A stretch of DNA of 64,000 bases from Pseudoalteromonas flavipulchra NCIMB 2033 = ATCC BAA-314 (GCA_000814665.1 JWIH01000016.1:297409-361408), one strand, 5' to 3'. Positions 43,865 to 53,527 are shown, counted from the stretch's first letter. The notes: a model not told the origin generated them from the sequence alone. Numbers and translations: made by a program.

Positions 43865-44754
43865 ACGCAAATACCCGCGTACTTGACCCATTCGTATTGG
43901 GGTTTTGGCGGCTATTAGATTGGCAAATTACACCGCAAGAAAATTTACGCTTTTTAAAGCAAGCGATTGAGCTTGGAATACGCGATACAGATCATGCTGA
44001 TATTTACGGTGAGTATCAGTGTGAGGCGGAGTTTGGCAAAGCCTTAGCGCTTGAGCCTAGTATTCGAGAGCACATTCGGATCATCACTAAATGTGGCATT
44101 AAGCCCGCATTTCCAAGCTTGGGATTAGCGGGAAAGGCGAACCACTATGATTCGAGTAAGGCGCATATTATTGCCCAAGCGCAGCAGTCACTAAAGCATT
44201 TCGGCACGGATAGGCTGGATGTGCTATTGATCCATCGCCCGGATTATCTGATGGATGCTGATGAAGTTGCCGATGCGTTTCATACCCTCAAACAAAACGG
44301 CGATGTGCTGCATTTTGGGGTCTCGAACTTTACACCCAGCCAGCTTGCCTTATTGCAATCAAGACTCGATTTCAGTTTAGTGACCAACCAAATTGAGTTT
44401 TCACCTTATGAGATGAAAGCGCTAGACGATGGCACGCTTGATCAGTGCCAACAACTGGGTATGAACCCTATGCTGTGGTCGCCGCTGGCGGGGGGCAGAA
44501 TATTCTCTAGCGAAGATGAAAAAGCCAAACGCCTGCGTGCGGTGCTACAGCAAGTGGGTGAAGAGATTGGTTGCACTGAAATTGATCAAGTGATCTACGC
44601 ATGGCTTGCGATGCATCCATCGAAACCTGCTACTGTGCTTGGAACGGGAAATATCACTCGAGTTGCCAGCGCGTTTGCTTCACAGTCACTTAGCATAAAC
44701 CGCGAGCAGTGGTATCGCATTTGGACGGCGTCTACTGGGCATAGCGTACCATAA
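43861..44754 (+). CDS. YdhF-like aldo/keto reductase
   Basis: A 297-residue TIM-barrel NADPH oxidoreductase. Catalytic Asp and Tyr lie in [22 protein letters not shown], Lys in IITKCGI, and His in [37 protein letters not shown] and [10 protein letters not shown] follow. The wording matches E. coli YdhF nearly block by block. Translationally coupled to purT (ATGA overlap). The substrate of YdhF-type enzymes is not established. Confidence 0.93.
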   Translation: MNANTRVLDPFVLGFWRLLDWQITPQENLRFLKQAIELGIRDTDHADIYGEYQCEAEFGKALALEPSIREHIRIITKCGIKPAFPSLGLAGKANHYDSSKAHIIAQAQQSLKHFGTDRLDVLLIHRPDYLMDADEVADAFHTLKQNGDVLHFGVSNFTPSQLALLQSRLDFSLVTNQIEFSPYEMKALDDGTLDQCQQLGMNPMLWSPLAGGRIFSSEDEKAKRLRAVLQQVGEEIGCTEIDQVIYAWLAMHPSKPATVLGTGNITRVASAFASQSLSINREQWYRIWTASTGHSVP

Positions 44755-44808
44755 AATGTTACATGCGTGGATTGAAGCCAATTTACGCACAGTCTTACAG
44801 ATTTAGCC

Positions 44809-44832
44809 ACAAAAAAAGGGCCTTTCGGCCCT
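44809..44832 (-). terminator. Terminator after the porin gene (minus strand)
   Basis: Stem GGGCC-TTTC-GGCCC (44818-44831) with a run of seven A before it on the plus strand, that is, a T-tract after it for minus-strand transcripts. Confidence 0.8.
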
Positions 44833-44894
44833 ACGTGTTGCAGCAAGTAAAAAATAAGGTGTGCGGCTGTCACAGGGCCGTTCACCTTTGGTCA

Positions 44895-45566
44895 TCACAG
44901 ATTAAAATCTAATCCATAACTTACGTATGCTTTTATATCATCGCTACTGTCTAGGTCGGTTTTTACTAATCCAAAGGTAAAGCCTTGCGTAGATAAACTC
45001 ACCCCGTAATCCATATAAGCGTCGTCTTCTCCTGTCCACTCAAGCACTGTGTCTCCGCTGGAGCGACCAATATGTAGAGTTAATTCACTGTCTTTAAAAA
45101 TGGGGAAGCTGGCCGACACTTCGGCATATAGCATGTCTTCTTCTGTGCTTGAATCGCTTTGCGCTGTGGCTAGGTGGCTGAGTTTAAACGTAAAGTATTG
45201 CCAGCCAAGCGCGGCGTAAATCTCGCCAAAATCAATATCTCCACTGGCATCGGGATAGGCGTAGTGGATATAACCGAAATCAAAACTCATGCCCTTGATT
45301 TCGCCAGCGTAACCCGCGTACAGATCCATTTCGTAACTGGCTGAGTCGCCAAAGTCGATGTTAGAGACCCAAGTGCCCGCATAAAACCCAGACTCATTGC
45401 TATAATCCAAGCCGCCAGACACCGCTTCGCCGTCATCAGTCTGGGTGATACCACGCCAGTAATAATTTGAGCTTGCCGCAATATTCGCGGTCACTTCCGC
45501 CTGAGCAGAGACACAAAAGCACGCAGTCAGGCCGCCGAGTAGCATAAGTAAAGGTTTGTTTTTCAT
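44895..45566 (-). CDS. TorF-family putative porin
   Basis: A 223-residue outer-membrane beta-barrel candidate. The signal peptide MKNKPLLMLLGGLTACFCVSAQA is followed by EVTANIAASSNYYWRGITQTDDGEAVSGGLDY, the N-terminal signature of the TorF / Gcw_chp family. Alternating beta strands (FYAGTWVSNIDFG, YEMDLYAGYAG, FDFGYIHYAYP) lead to a C-terminal SYGLDFNL ending typical of barrel proteins. Monocistronic, with its own terminator. The 269-bp gap upstream holds no gene. Confidence 0.88.
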   Translation of the reverse strand: MKNKPLLMLLGGLTACFCVSAQAEVTANIAASSNYYWRGITQTDDGEAVSGGLDYSNESGFYAGTWVSNIDFGDSASYEMDLYAGYAGEIKGMSFDFGYIHYAYPDASGDIDFGEIYAALGWQYFTFKLSHLATAQSDSSTEEDMLYAEVSASFPIFKDSELTLHIGRSSGDTVLEWTGEDDAYMDYGVSLSTQGFTFGLVKTDLDSSDDIKAYVSYGLDFNL

Positions 45567-45835
45567 TCTGTTTTCCCCATTGAACGCAGAGTTATTATTC
45601 GGTTGTTGTCATTGCATTTTCTGCAAAGAGTGAGTGCAAGGGGGAGGCCAACGTCAGGAAATGGCGGAGAATTTATTCTATGTTATTAAAAATATTAGAA
45701 TTTAATTTCTGAGTTTCGAAAGTAGGACAGAGTGATTTGCATAAATGTTGCACATGGCTGGTGCAAAGTACCATAGCTTGCACAGTATTAATGCAAGCTA
45801 TGGATTGCGCTAGCCGTTATTGAAGTTTAGGTTAG

Positions 45836-47002
45836 TTATCCAAAGATGGTGCGCATTAGGCTGATGGTTTCATCAACACTGCGGCCTTTTTCCACTTCAG
45901 CGACTATTGAGTCACGTTTGGTGCGAATATGCTCTGGAATAGACTCATCCGCGAGTGCGCGGTCGACTAACACTTCTGCTGACTCTTTACCGCGGCGTAC
46001 TGTTTTTTTGCCACCACTGGTGCCGCTGCGCTGAGGTTTATGCAGTAGTTTAAAGTAATTGGAGTTAGTGGCGGTGTCTTTATCCGCGTAATAAAACAGG
46101 CATGGTAGTAGCGCTTTAATTTCAGCAAGTTGCGTTTCAAACTCATCCACAGGAGCGGCCATCGTATACCATGGCATTGCTTTAATGGTACTGACGACAT
46201 CGGTCCAGTAACGCTCAAAATCGCGATTGTTAAGTTTAGCAACACCAAGCGCTTGGCACAAAGCGTCAAGCTTGCTCGAGGTTATTGGAGTGAACACATC
46301 AGGGCGACGCATTGCTAATAGGCGAGTAGCTGGTGCAAGCGTTGGCTTTTCCTCGCTGCCAGCAAAGGCACTTAAATACCCGACCATAAATGATTGGTAA
46401 TGTTCGAGCGTCACGTCACCTTCTGCCGGGATTACGGCTAGCGCTTCATCAAAAGCACCCGGAAGGTCGTCTAATAACTGGTGAAAGCCTTTTGCACTTT
46501 TGGTGGAGGCAAACCACTCTACGTCAAACTGATACACGCTGGTATCTAAATTTGCAGCATGCTTACCGCTAAAGGCGAGGCGATCTTCTTTGATCATGTC
46601 TTTAAGTGGAGTGCTGCGCATTGGTTTAAGATATTCAATTAGTTTTAATTGCTCATCTAGTGCAATCACTTCTTTGTGACTGGCAATAAATGCAGCCACC
46701 ATAGGCCAAGGCGCAATGCGTAACGTTTTGAGTTGTAAAAAGCTAATCGCTGCGATGAGCAGATCTTGTAGCTTTTTCACTGTAGGTAATTGATGGTCAT
46801 CCAGTAAATCAAAATTGATACGATTTTTCGCCACATCAAGCAGTTCATAACACCAACCAAGAAAATCTTCAGGGTGATTTTCCACCTTAACCGCCATCAG
46901 ATTAAGGCTGATCTCCGTGGCCTGTTTGAGGATATTTTGATAAATCTGACTTTCTTGTTCGCCCAAGGCCATGTTTGACGGTGATATGAGCAGTTTCTTC
47001 AT
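45836..47002 (-). CDS. Uncharacterised conserved-looking protein
   Basis: A 388-residue soluble protein that I do not recognise. It has no signal peptide or membrane segment. It is mostly helical in composition, with Leu/Lys/Glu-rich N-terminal half and a Lys/Arg-rich linker (SGTSGGKKTVRRGKE) at about 335-350, before a short helical C-terminus. The segment TRLLAMRRPDVFTPITSSKLDALCQALGV near residue 240 looks like a structured core motif. ATG 47002 follows TTGGAG; an in-frame TTG 18 bp upstream is less likely. Base use is like the core genes around it. Confidence 0.7.
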   Translation of the reverse strand: MKKLLISPSNMALGEQESQIYQNILKQATEISLNLMAVKVENHPEDFLGWCYELLDVAKNRINFDLLDDHQLPTVKKLQDLLIAAISFLQLKTLRIAPWPMVAAFIASHKEVIALDEQLKLIEYLKPMRSTPLKDMIKEDRLAFSGKHAANLDTSVYQFDVEWFASTKSAKGFHQLLDDLPGAFDEALAVIPAEGDVTLEHYQSFMVGYLSAFAGSEEKPTLAPATRLLAMRRPDVFTPITSSKLDALCQALGVAKLNNRDFERYWTDVVSTIKAMPWYTMAAPVDEFETQLAEIKALLPCLFYYADKDTATNSNYFKLLHKPQRSGTSGGKKTVRRGKESAEVLVDRALADESIPEHIRTKRDSIVAEVEKGRSVDETISLMRTIFG

Positions 47003-47201
47003 GCGGGTTAGATACTCCAAGTTTGATTAATAAACCAACCAGTAAAATATAGCTAATGACGCTAAAAACTGGCAAGGGCGAGGATCATACCGATTAGTCA
47101 AAAGGTTGCAATCGCTCAGTACAAATTATTTGCCTTTATTCATGGTATATTCGACTACAGCCGTTATCATAAAGAGAACCAAGCCTTACGAAGGAAAAGC
47201 A

Positions 47202-49145
47202 ATGAACCGGCTAGTTAAAATCGTAGGCGCCATTGTCGCGCTTATTATTATTCTTGTTATCGCAGCTCCGTTTTTAATCCCCAAACAGGCAATTATTGAC
47301 CAAGTCACGTCACAGGTTGAGTCAGTGACAGGTAGAAAACTGTCGATCGATGGCGACTCTGACATCGGTATTTTCCCAACGCTGCACATTGAGCTAAACC
47401 AAGTGCGATTTGCCAACATGGCAACGGGCAGTCGCCCAGATATGTTTGCCATGGAGCAACTTGCCGTGCATATTCCGTGGTTAAGTGCGCTGTCTGGTGA
47501 AGCTAAGCTTGAGCGCTTTGTGATCAATAATCCTAAAATTATTCTAGAAACCGACAAACAAGGTAATGCTAATTGGCAGTTGCTACCCACCAGTGCAGAA
47601 AGCGCGCCAACGGCGCAAACCAGTTCACAAGGTAATATGCAGTTACCGGAAGGCTTAGATGTTAGCCTTGGCGAAGTGGCGATTTATGGTGGCTCGGTGA
47701 CTTATCTTGATGGTGTGACAGGCGCTGAATATCAGGTAACTGATTTAGACATTAGCGTGATGCTATCGTCACTGTACCAACCATTAGAAGTCGACGGCAA
47801 GCTGACTTTTCAAGGTCAAACTTTTAACCTAGTTACTACACTCGATAATCCAGCAAAGGCGATCGAAGGTGAAACCTTTAATGTTGAACAACAAGTAAAA
47901 TCAGCGCTGTTCAACCTTGACTATAAAGGTGAAATTGCAGAGCAAGGTAAAACCATTCGCGGTCAATTAGCCTTGACTGGCGACTCGGTAAAAGCGCTAG
48001 CTAAGTGGCAGGGCGTTGACCTAAAAGCCAAAGAAAATGCGTTCAACGACTTTGGCCTAAACGCCAAAATGACGATGCAAGGGCAAGTCTTTACTCTCAA
48101 TGCCTTAGAGGCAACCTTGGATGAATTGGTAATAAAAGGTCAAAGTAAAGTCACCCTCTCAGGTAAGCCTGATATTACCGCGAGTGTTGACCTTGGCATG
48201 TTAGATCTTAACCCTTATTTGCCAGAACCTGTGGAAAAACCACAAACGCAACCTGAATCAGAAGGCGCACCAGCACAGCCTATCGTGTGGGATGACACTG
48301 CAATTGATTTGTCAGCACTTAATAGCCTCAATGCGAATGTGAAGATCACCTCTACAGGGCTACGTGCGAGAGAAATTAAGCTTGGCGAAAACCAAATCAG
48401 TCTAGTACTTAACTCAGGTAAGGCGACACTGAGCCTAGATAAATTCCAAGCCTATGAAGGTCAGGGTAAAGGTAAGGTTGTTGTAAATGCAGCAGCAAAA
48501 CCTTATGCCATCAGTACTGACTTTGCGTTAACGGCAATTAATGCTGAGCCTCTACTGACCGATGCCATTGGCTTTGACAAAGTATTGGGTAAAGGTAGTC
48601 TTAATTGGGCGTTAAACACACAAGGTGTCAGTCAAAAGCAATTTGTGCATGCTCTAGGTGGTAAATTAGGTTTTGAGTTCAAAGATGGTGGCGTAAAAGG
48701 CGCAAACCTTGCTGAGATGATCCGTAAGGGCAAAGAGATGCTCAAAGGCGATTTCTCTTCGGTATCACAAGGACTCAATGCCAATTTCGACCCAGATCAA
48801 AAAACCGACTTCTCAGCCATGACTGGCACCTTTGTCTTTACCAAAGGCGTAGGTCAAAACGATGACTTCTCGTTGGCAAGCCCGTTACTACGAGTGACAG
48901 GCAAGGGCACCGTTGATTTACCACAAACTTTAGTTGATTACCGTGTGGTGACTGGAATTGTTGATACCATTGAAGGGCAAGCCAGTAGCGATGACAGTAC
49001 CGGTTTTAAAATTCCGGTGCGGATCAAAGGTCCATTCCACAAAGTTGAAACTAGCCTAGACCTAAAAGAAGCGGCCAAAGACAAAGCCAAAGACAAGGTT
49101 AAGGATAAGGTAAAAGACAAACTTAAAGGTTTGTTTGGTGGATAG
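47202..49145 (+). CDS. AsmA family protein
   Basis: A 647-residue envelope protein. An N-terminal membrane anchor (about 5-25, KIVGAIVALIIILVIAAPFLIP) is followed by the AsmA start FLIPKQAIIDQVTSQVESVTGRKLSIDGDSDIGIFPTLHIELNQVRF and long beta-rich repeats typical of bridge-like lipid transfer proteins. Near the end GVKGANLAEMIRKGKEML and GVVDTIEGQASSD are conserved AsmA blocks. The C-terminus is a Lys-rich tail (KAKDKVKDKVKDKLKG). Homologues affect phospholipid transport between membranes. GAAGGAAAA precedes ATG 47202; upstream in-frame codons add an unlikely extension. Confidence 0.9.
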   Translation: MNRLVKIVGAIVALIIILVIAAPFLIPKQAIIDQVTSQVESVTGRKLSIDGDSDIGIFPTLHIELNQVRFANMATGSRPDMFAMEQLAVHIPWLSALSGEAKLERFVINNPKIILETDKQGNANWQLLPTSAESAPTAQTSSQGNMQLPEGLDVSLGEVAIYGGSVTYLDGVTGAEYQVTDLDISVMLSSLYQPLEVDGKLTFQGQTFNLVTTLDNPAKAIEGETFNVEQQVKSALFNLDYKGEIAEQGKTIRGQLALTGDSVKALAKWQGVDLKAKENAFNDFGLNAKMTMQGQVFTLNALEATLDELVIKGQSKVTLSGKPDITASVDLGMLDLNPYLPEPVEKPQTQPESEGAPAQPIVWDDTAIDLSALNSLNANVKITSTGLRAREIKLGENQISLVLNSGKATLSLDKFQAYEGQGKGKVVVNAAAKPYAISTDFALTAINAEPLLTDAIGFDKVLGKGSLNWALNTQGVSQKQFVHALGGKLGFEFKDGGVKGANLAEMIRKGKEMLKGDFSSVSQGLNANFDPDQKTDFSAMTGTFVFTKGVGQNDDFSLASPLLRVTGKGTVDLPQTLVDYRVVTGIVDTIEGQASSDDSTGFKIPVRIKGPFHKVETSLDLKEAAKDKAKDKVKDKVKDKLKGLFGG

Positions 49146-49202
49146 ATCTTTATGACGCTTCAATAAACAGCTCATCTGTTTGTTTTAAATCAATTTCAGC
49201 TT

Positions 49203-49236
49203 AACAAGGGCTTGTCGATGGTAGCCCTTGTTCTAT
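49203..49236 (+). terminator. Terminator-like hairpin after the AsmA gene
   Basis: Perfect 10-bp stem AACAAGGGCT / AGCCCTTGTT (49203-49212 and 49223-49232) with a 10-base loop and a short T-rich tail. Weaker than a classic terminator because the loop is long. Confidence 0.65.
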
Positions 49237-49384
49237 ATTTATCGCGAGTTAATTATCTATATGCAGTTATAGTGAGCTTATAATGACTTATGCCTATAAG
49301 TTGTAACCAACTGTAATAGAATTACTGCTATTCATGTGCTTAGATAGATGCGAATAGCTCTATAAACAAACGAAGGATAAAAGA

Positions 49385-49849
49385 ATGAGTACACCTACTT
49401 TACTCGAATACACGGTGACGCCAAAAGCTGAGGGTAACTGGATATTTTCAAATGACGATAAACCAGTTGAACTTAAATTAGCTCAGGGTGAAAGCGCTGT
49501 TCTAACTTATAAGCTCGTTACTGATGAAGCTGGCTGGAGCTTTGCTGAAAACGGTACTTTTTTTACCGAAGCGCAAGACAATTTCAATTATAACCTTATA
49601 AGCACATTAAAAGATGAGTTTACGGTTGAGGTGAAGATTGAAGCATTGAATGTTGCGAATACGCTAAGTGAAGATGATATCAAAGCGCTTTCAGCTAATC
49701 CTGATGCGAGGGTTGTTACACTCGTAGAGAATAACAACTCGAATATTGAGTTCAGACTTGTTGCTCAATGCAATTCCGCAAATGGTGTCGTGCGTTATTT
49801 TTCTCAAGATCCAAGGGTGATAATTGACAACCCAGATGTTCCAGGTTAA
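49385..49849 (+). CDS. Small uncharacterised acidic protein
   Basis: A 154-residue acidic protein without signal peptide or membrane segment, beta-rich in appearance (LLEYTVTPKAEGNWIF, AVLTYKLVTDEAGWSF, IEFRLVAQC). It ends DPRVIIDNPDVPG. It may belong to the 'DP-EP' family annotated in Alteromonadales, a label I recall but cannot verify, and for which no function is known. The start follows GAAGGATAA. Its last 4 bp overlap the stop of the convergent kinase gene. Confidence 0.7.
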   Translation: MSTPTLLEYTVTPKAEGNWIFSNDDKPVELKLAQGESAVLTYKLVTDEAGWSFAENGTFFTEAQDNFNYNLISTLKDEFTVEVKIEALNVANTLSEDDIKALSANPDARVVTLVENNNSNIEFRLVAQCNSANGVVRYFSQDPRVIIDNPDVPG

Positions 49850-52398
49850 TTCGTAATTTGCACTTGGCACAGATAGGTAAAATGTTCTGTGCCAATTCTT
49901 AATTCAAGTGATGGCGAGTGACATAGTGTCTTGAACCATGACAGGCGATAAAAAGACGGGCTCCAGCCTAAATCAATGCTTTTTTTCAGTGAAGCCATCG
50001 CGGAATACTTTTCTTCTATCAGCGTTTGAATTAACGATTTTACGTAAAAAGCTTCAGCTGAATCGGGATACTCAGCCAAATATTCATCAATTGCTATTAA
50101 TGCCTCTTGGTGCTTACCTAGATGTGCTAAAGCTTGGATGCGCACGACTTCAACTTGGCTTGCTGGATCACTGGCTAAAATTTGCAGATACACTTCACTG
50201 GCTTTCGCCTTCTCATCCATTAGTGAATAAATGTCTGCGTAGTTAAGTAAGATTTCTACATTGCTGGGCGCCAACTGAGAGGCTCGTTCAGCAAACTCTA
50301 GTGCCCCTTCTAAATCACCTAATAGCATCAATACAATGGCATAATTATTAAAGGTAGCCGTACTTGTATATGAGCGCTCAACTAGAGCTTGATAAGATTT
50401 TTCTGCGTCATGGAGCTTACCAAGTAGAAGAGAGATATCGGCAATGGCCTTCAGTGTTTTCAGATTATCTGGGCCGTAGTGGCTGGCTGCTCGTAAGTAT
50501 GGCAAGGCTTCTTCATATTGGCCAAGCTTCATATTGAACAAGGCTGCATTGCGGATGACTTTTAAGGTTGGCCTAAGTTCATAGGCAAGCTCAGTGTGAT
50601 GAAGTGCCGAAGTGTAATCGTTTATTAAATGATAGTAGATGCTGATCAGAGCATGCTTTTGATACTCGTCCTTGGCTGAATTCTGAATTGCTAAAAAGGT
50701 TCCTTTGGCACGGATTTTGTCTTTTGCAAACGCATAAAACTCGAGATAGGAAGCTTGAATAATTGTACTTGCTTTTAATCTCTTGGGGGCTTGCTGTAAT
50801 ACTTGTTCCCAGTTTAGAAGTATTTGATCATTTGAGCTATCTTCATACAACTGAGTCGCGAGTTCAGAGTAAAGTGAATACAGCGGCAGGAAGTCCGGCG
50901 CAGTATCAATCAGCGTTGTTAACTCTTTTAATATCGCAGCGCGGTCCGCCCCTTGTACTAAGCTAGCATCATGCAGTGTGGCGTAGTTATTCAGTAATGT
51001 TTTATTGCCAGTGGCTAAATCAGTTGAGCCTCCGGTTAATGAAGTGAGGGCCGAGTCCGTAATAGCAAAAACATGGCTGTAGTTTTCACTCGAGGTCATT
51101 ATTCGCGCACTATTAATCAAGGCTCCATTAGACGCATCAACTAAGTCGATAACGATGTCACAGCTTTGAATATTACAGTCTAGTTTTATCGTAATGAGTT
51201 CATTACTATTTAGCGCTCGCCCCAATGCCTTTAATGGTGCTTCAACTCCAATAAATTTCTGTGTTTGCTCTACTTCACTGTCTGAAATGAAGACGTAATC
51301 ATCATTACTTAAAAAATGTTGTTTAAGTGCGTCGTTAATTGCTAACTCGATGTTTTGTTGATGTGCTTCAAGTAGTTGAAAAGAGTTTGTGAATTTTATC
51401 GGTAGCGCTGCAATATAGATCTTTGGCTTGGTTTCCTGCCAGTACCAGTATCCACCAACGGCTAAGCAAACTAAAAAGGTGAAAAGCGCTGTAATACCTA
51501 GTTGCTTTTTACGTGATTTGGCTTTCTCTCTGGCTCGATCTCGTAGCTCTATTTGTTCAAGTGACAGTGTCGCTTCGCTGTTATCGTAGCTAAAGGTGTG
51601 TAAAATTTGCTTTAGCTGCTGACTGACTTCATTCGCGCTGCTTGGACGAGCGCTTTTGTCATATTGCAATAGGCGATCAATGAGCTGTGCCAGTGCAGGG
51701 GGAATATCTAAAATACGTTTAGCACTTGCTTTTAACGGTTGGAACTTGATCTGTTCAGCAATAGACTTGTCACTGCCATCGTCAGCTTGTTCGAAATAAG
51801 GATGATGTCCAGCTAACAGTTGATAGGCTATTAGTCCAAATGAGAATAAGTCACTGCGACTGTCTAGCGTTTCATCACGAAGTTGCTCTGGTGACATTGC
51901 TGTGAGACTACCGTAACTGGTATGTGGGCGAGAGGCTTGGTTGTCTTCTAATTGTGAAATACCAAAATCGGCAATTTTGGCTATGCTCTGTTCATTAACC
52001 AATATATTGCCAGGTTTTAAGTCTAAATGAAGAATGTTCTGGCCATGAGCTGAGGCCAGACCATCGGCTATATGACTTAGCAGCTCGACTTTTTGCTCGG
52101 TAGTTAATACGTGTGTTTTTGTGTAGTGCTGTAAAGTTGCACCTTGCACATATTCCATTTCCAAAGCCATTTGCCCAGCGCTTTCAAATACATCATAAAT
52201 TTGTACTATGTTTGGATGGTTAAAACGCGCTAACAGGCGGGCTTCGTTGAGTGCATCTGATTGCGTGTGCTGAGTTAGTGGTATCACCTTTACCGCTACT
52301 CGGCGGCCTAATTTTTTGTCGGTAGCAAGGTACACTTTGCTCATACCGCCTTCGGCGAGCAAGATCACGTCCTGATAGTATTCTTCTAACTTCAACAC
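49846..52398 (-). CDS. Membrane Ser/Thr protein kinase with TPR-like C-terminal region
   Basis: 850 residues. The kinase domain is about 8-270, with glycine loop AEGGMSKVYLA, Lys37 (AVKV), Glu52, catalytic HLDLKPGN (Asp126) and DFG (Asp144), and MSPEQ as the APE block. It is a 'non-RD' kinase because Leu replaces the Arg before Asp126. A membrane segment lies at about 299-320. The outer part begins with a region like the TolB/FlgO-type domain of bacterial signalling kinases (about 325-430), and TPR-like helical repeats run from about 480 to 800 (for example YEEALPYLRAASHYGPDN and LEGALEFAERASQLAPSN). The start codon appears to be GTG. It converges with the small acidic gene. Confidence 0.9.
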   Translation of the reverse strand: MLKLEEYYQDVILLAEGGMSKVYLATDKKLGRRVAVKVIPLTQHTQSDALNEARLLARFNHPNIVQIYDVFESAGQMALEMEYVQGATLQHYTKTHVLTTEQKVELLSHIADGLASAHGQNILHLDLKPGNILVNEQSIAKIADFGISQLEDNQASRPHTSYGSLTAMSPEQLRDETLDSRSDLFSFGLIAYQLLAGHHPYFEQADDGSDKSIAEQIKFQPLKASAKRILDIPPALAQLIDRLLQYDKSARPSSANEVSQQLKQILHTFSYDNSEATLSLEQIELRDRAREKAKSRKKQLGITALFTFLVCLAVGGYWYWQETKPKIYIAALPIKFTNSFQLLEAHQQNIELAINDALKQHFLSNDDYVFISDSEVEQTQKFIGVEAPLKALGRALNSNELITIKLDCNIQSCDIVIDLVDASNGALINSARIMTSSENYSHVFAITDSALTSLTGGSTDLATGNKTLLNNYATLHDASLVQGADRAAILKELTTLIDTAPDFLPLYSLYSELATQLYEDSSNDQILLNWEQVLQQAPKRLKASTIIQASYLEFYAFAKDKIRAKGTFLAIQNSAKDEYQKHALISIYYHLINDYTSALHHTELAYELRPTLKVIRNAALFNMKLGQYEEALPYLRAASHYGPDNLKTLKAIADISLLLGKLHDAEKSYQALVERSYTSTATFNNYAIVLMLLGDLEGALEFAERASQLAPSNVEILLNYADIYSLMDEKAKASEVYLQILASDPASQVEVVRIQALAHLGKHQEALIAIDEYLAEYPDSAEAFYVKSLIQTLIEEKYSAMASLKKSIDLGWSPSFYRLSWFKTLCHSPSLELRIGTEHFTYLCQVQITN

Positions 52399-52565
52399 AG
52401 CGCTGTCTTTCTCTTTTATTATTGGGGTTAGTGTATCGCTAAAAATACTAAATTAGTACCATTTGCGTTGGGCTTAGTCGCAAATAACAAGTTGAAAATT
52501 TAACACTTTGTCATACTCACAGCCTCATATAGGTTATAAGGATAAATAACAATAAGGACAAACAA

Positions 52566-53405
52566 ATGGCAAAGTTATCTTCTAATTTAGTTTCTCACTT
52601 CAGTTTGGCTGCCATGATGGCAAGCGCTCTGCTCGTGAATACGTCTAGTATAGCGGCTGATAGCAACCAAACCTTTAATTACCCCAATAATGCTCGTAAC
52701 GCAATAAGCCTTACGTTTGATGATGCAAGGCCAAGCCAAGTTGATGTGGGAGTGCCGCTACTCAATCGCCACAAGGTGAAAGGTACATTTTATGTTATGC
52801 CACCGCAGGTAAAGGATAGACTCGTATTGTGGCAAGCCGCGGTGAAGCAGGGGCATGAAATAGGTAATCACACCAGTGAACACTTATGTACGGGTAACTT
52901 TGCCTGGCTGAGGGAAAAGGACAAAGGGCTGGAACAAGTTGATTTGGCCTACATAGAACGCGATGTAGTAAGCACCACAAAATATATTGAAAAGCATTTG
53001 GGCGTAACACCTAGAAGCTTTGCATACCCTTGTGGTAATACCTTTGTTGGTCGCGGCGCTGAAGTAAAAAGTTATGTGCCGGTGATTGCGAAGCATTTTG
53101 ACAGTGGCCGCACGTGGTTAGATGAAACCGCTAACCACCCAACTTATACTGACTTTGCGCAGCTCACCGGTGTGAGAATGGACGGTGTTAGTTTTGGGGA
53201 GCTAAAAGGGTTACTGGAGCACCTTAGGGCAAATAACAGTTGGATAATTCTTGCTGGACATGAGGTGGGTGAAAAAGGCATGTACACCGTCGACACCAAA
53301 ATGTTAGACCAGCTTATTCCTTACTTACAGGACCCAAAAAATGGTTATTGGTTAGACACAGTAAGCAATGTGGGTGATTACATCAAAAGTAAAAGAGAGC
53401 CGTAG
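52566..53405 (+). CDS. Secreted polysaccharide deacetylase (NodB type)
   Basis: A 279-residue exported carbohydrate esterase 4 family protein. The signal peptide is about 1-31 (cut after SSIAA). Motif 1 is LTFDDARPSQ with the Asp pair (catalytic base and metal ligand), and motif 2 is HEIGNHTSEHLC with the metal His pair. SFAYPCG is the motif 3 region, where an Arg is usual and Ala stands here. WIILAGHEVGEKG is the motif 5 His. It would deacetylate or cleave an N-acetylated polysaccharide. AAGGA precedes the start. The 3' end is duplicated immediately downstream. Confidence 0.88.
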   Translation: MAKLSSNLVSHFSLAAMMASALLVNTSSIAADSNQTFNYPNNARNAISLTFDDARPSQVDVGVPLLNRHKVKGTFYVMPPQVKDRLVLWQAAVKQGHEIGNHTSEHLCTGNFAWLREKDKGLEQVDLAYIERDVVSTTKYIEKHLGVTPRSFAYPCGNTFVGRGAEVKSYVPVIAKHFDSGRTWLDETANHPTYTDFAQLTGVRMDGVSFGELKGLLEHLRANNSWIILAGHEVGEKGMYTVDTKMLDQLIPYLQDPKNGYWLDTVSNVGDYIKSKREP

Positions 53406-53425
53406 GTCGAGATTTATCTCGACTT
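53406..53425 (+). terminator. Hairpin after the deacetylase stop, copy 1
   Basis: 7-bp stem GTCGAGA-TTTA-TCTCGAC directly after the TAG stop, followed by TTCTC. A short U tract. Confidence 0.6.
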
Positions 53426-53507
53426 CTCACAGGACCCTAAAAACGGTTATTGGTTAGACACCGTAAACAGTGTGGGTGATTACATCAAAAGTAAAAGAAA
53501 GTCGTAG

Positions 53508-53525
53508 GTCGAGATTTATCTCGAC
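53508..53525 (+). terminator. Hairpin, duplicated copy 2
   Basis: The same 7-bp stem as the copy at 53406, followed by TTGACGG. Part of the tandem duplication. Confidence 0.55.
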
Positions 53526-53527
53526 TT

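Larger units (their letters stand above)
53327..53527 (+). repeat. Tandem duplication of the deacetylase 3' end with its terminator, period 102 bp
   Basis: Copy 1 is 53327-53425 and copy 2 is 53429-53527. Each holds the codons for QDPKNGYWLDTV..VGDYIKSKR, a TAG stop and the hairpin GTCGAGA-TTTA-TCTCGAC. The period is 102 bp (34 codons), so copy 2 stays in frame behind the stop of copy 1 but has no start of its own. A handful of substitutions separate the copies, for example the last two codons EP versus KS. Confidence 0.93.

Noticed and set aside
53429-53505. Separate small gene after the deacetylase
   Set aside because: It is the duplicated 3' tail of the deacetylase with no start codon of its own.
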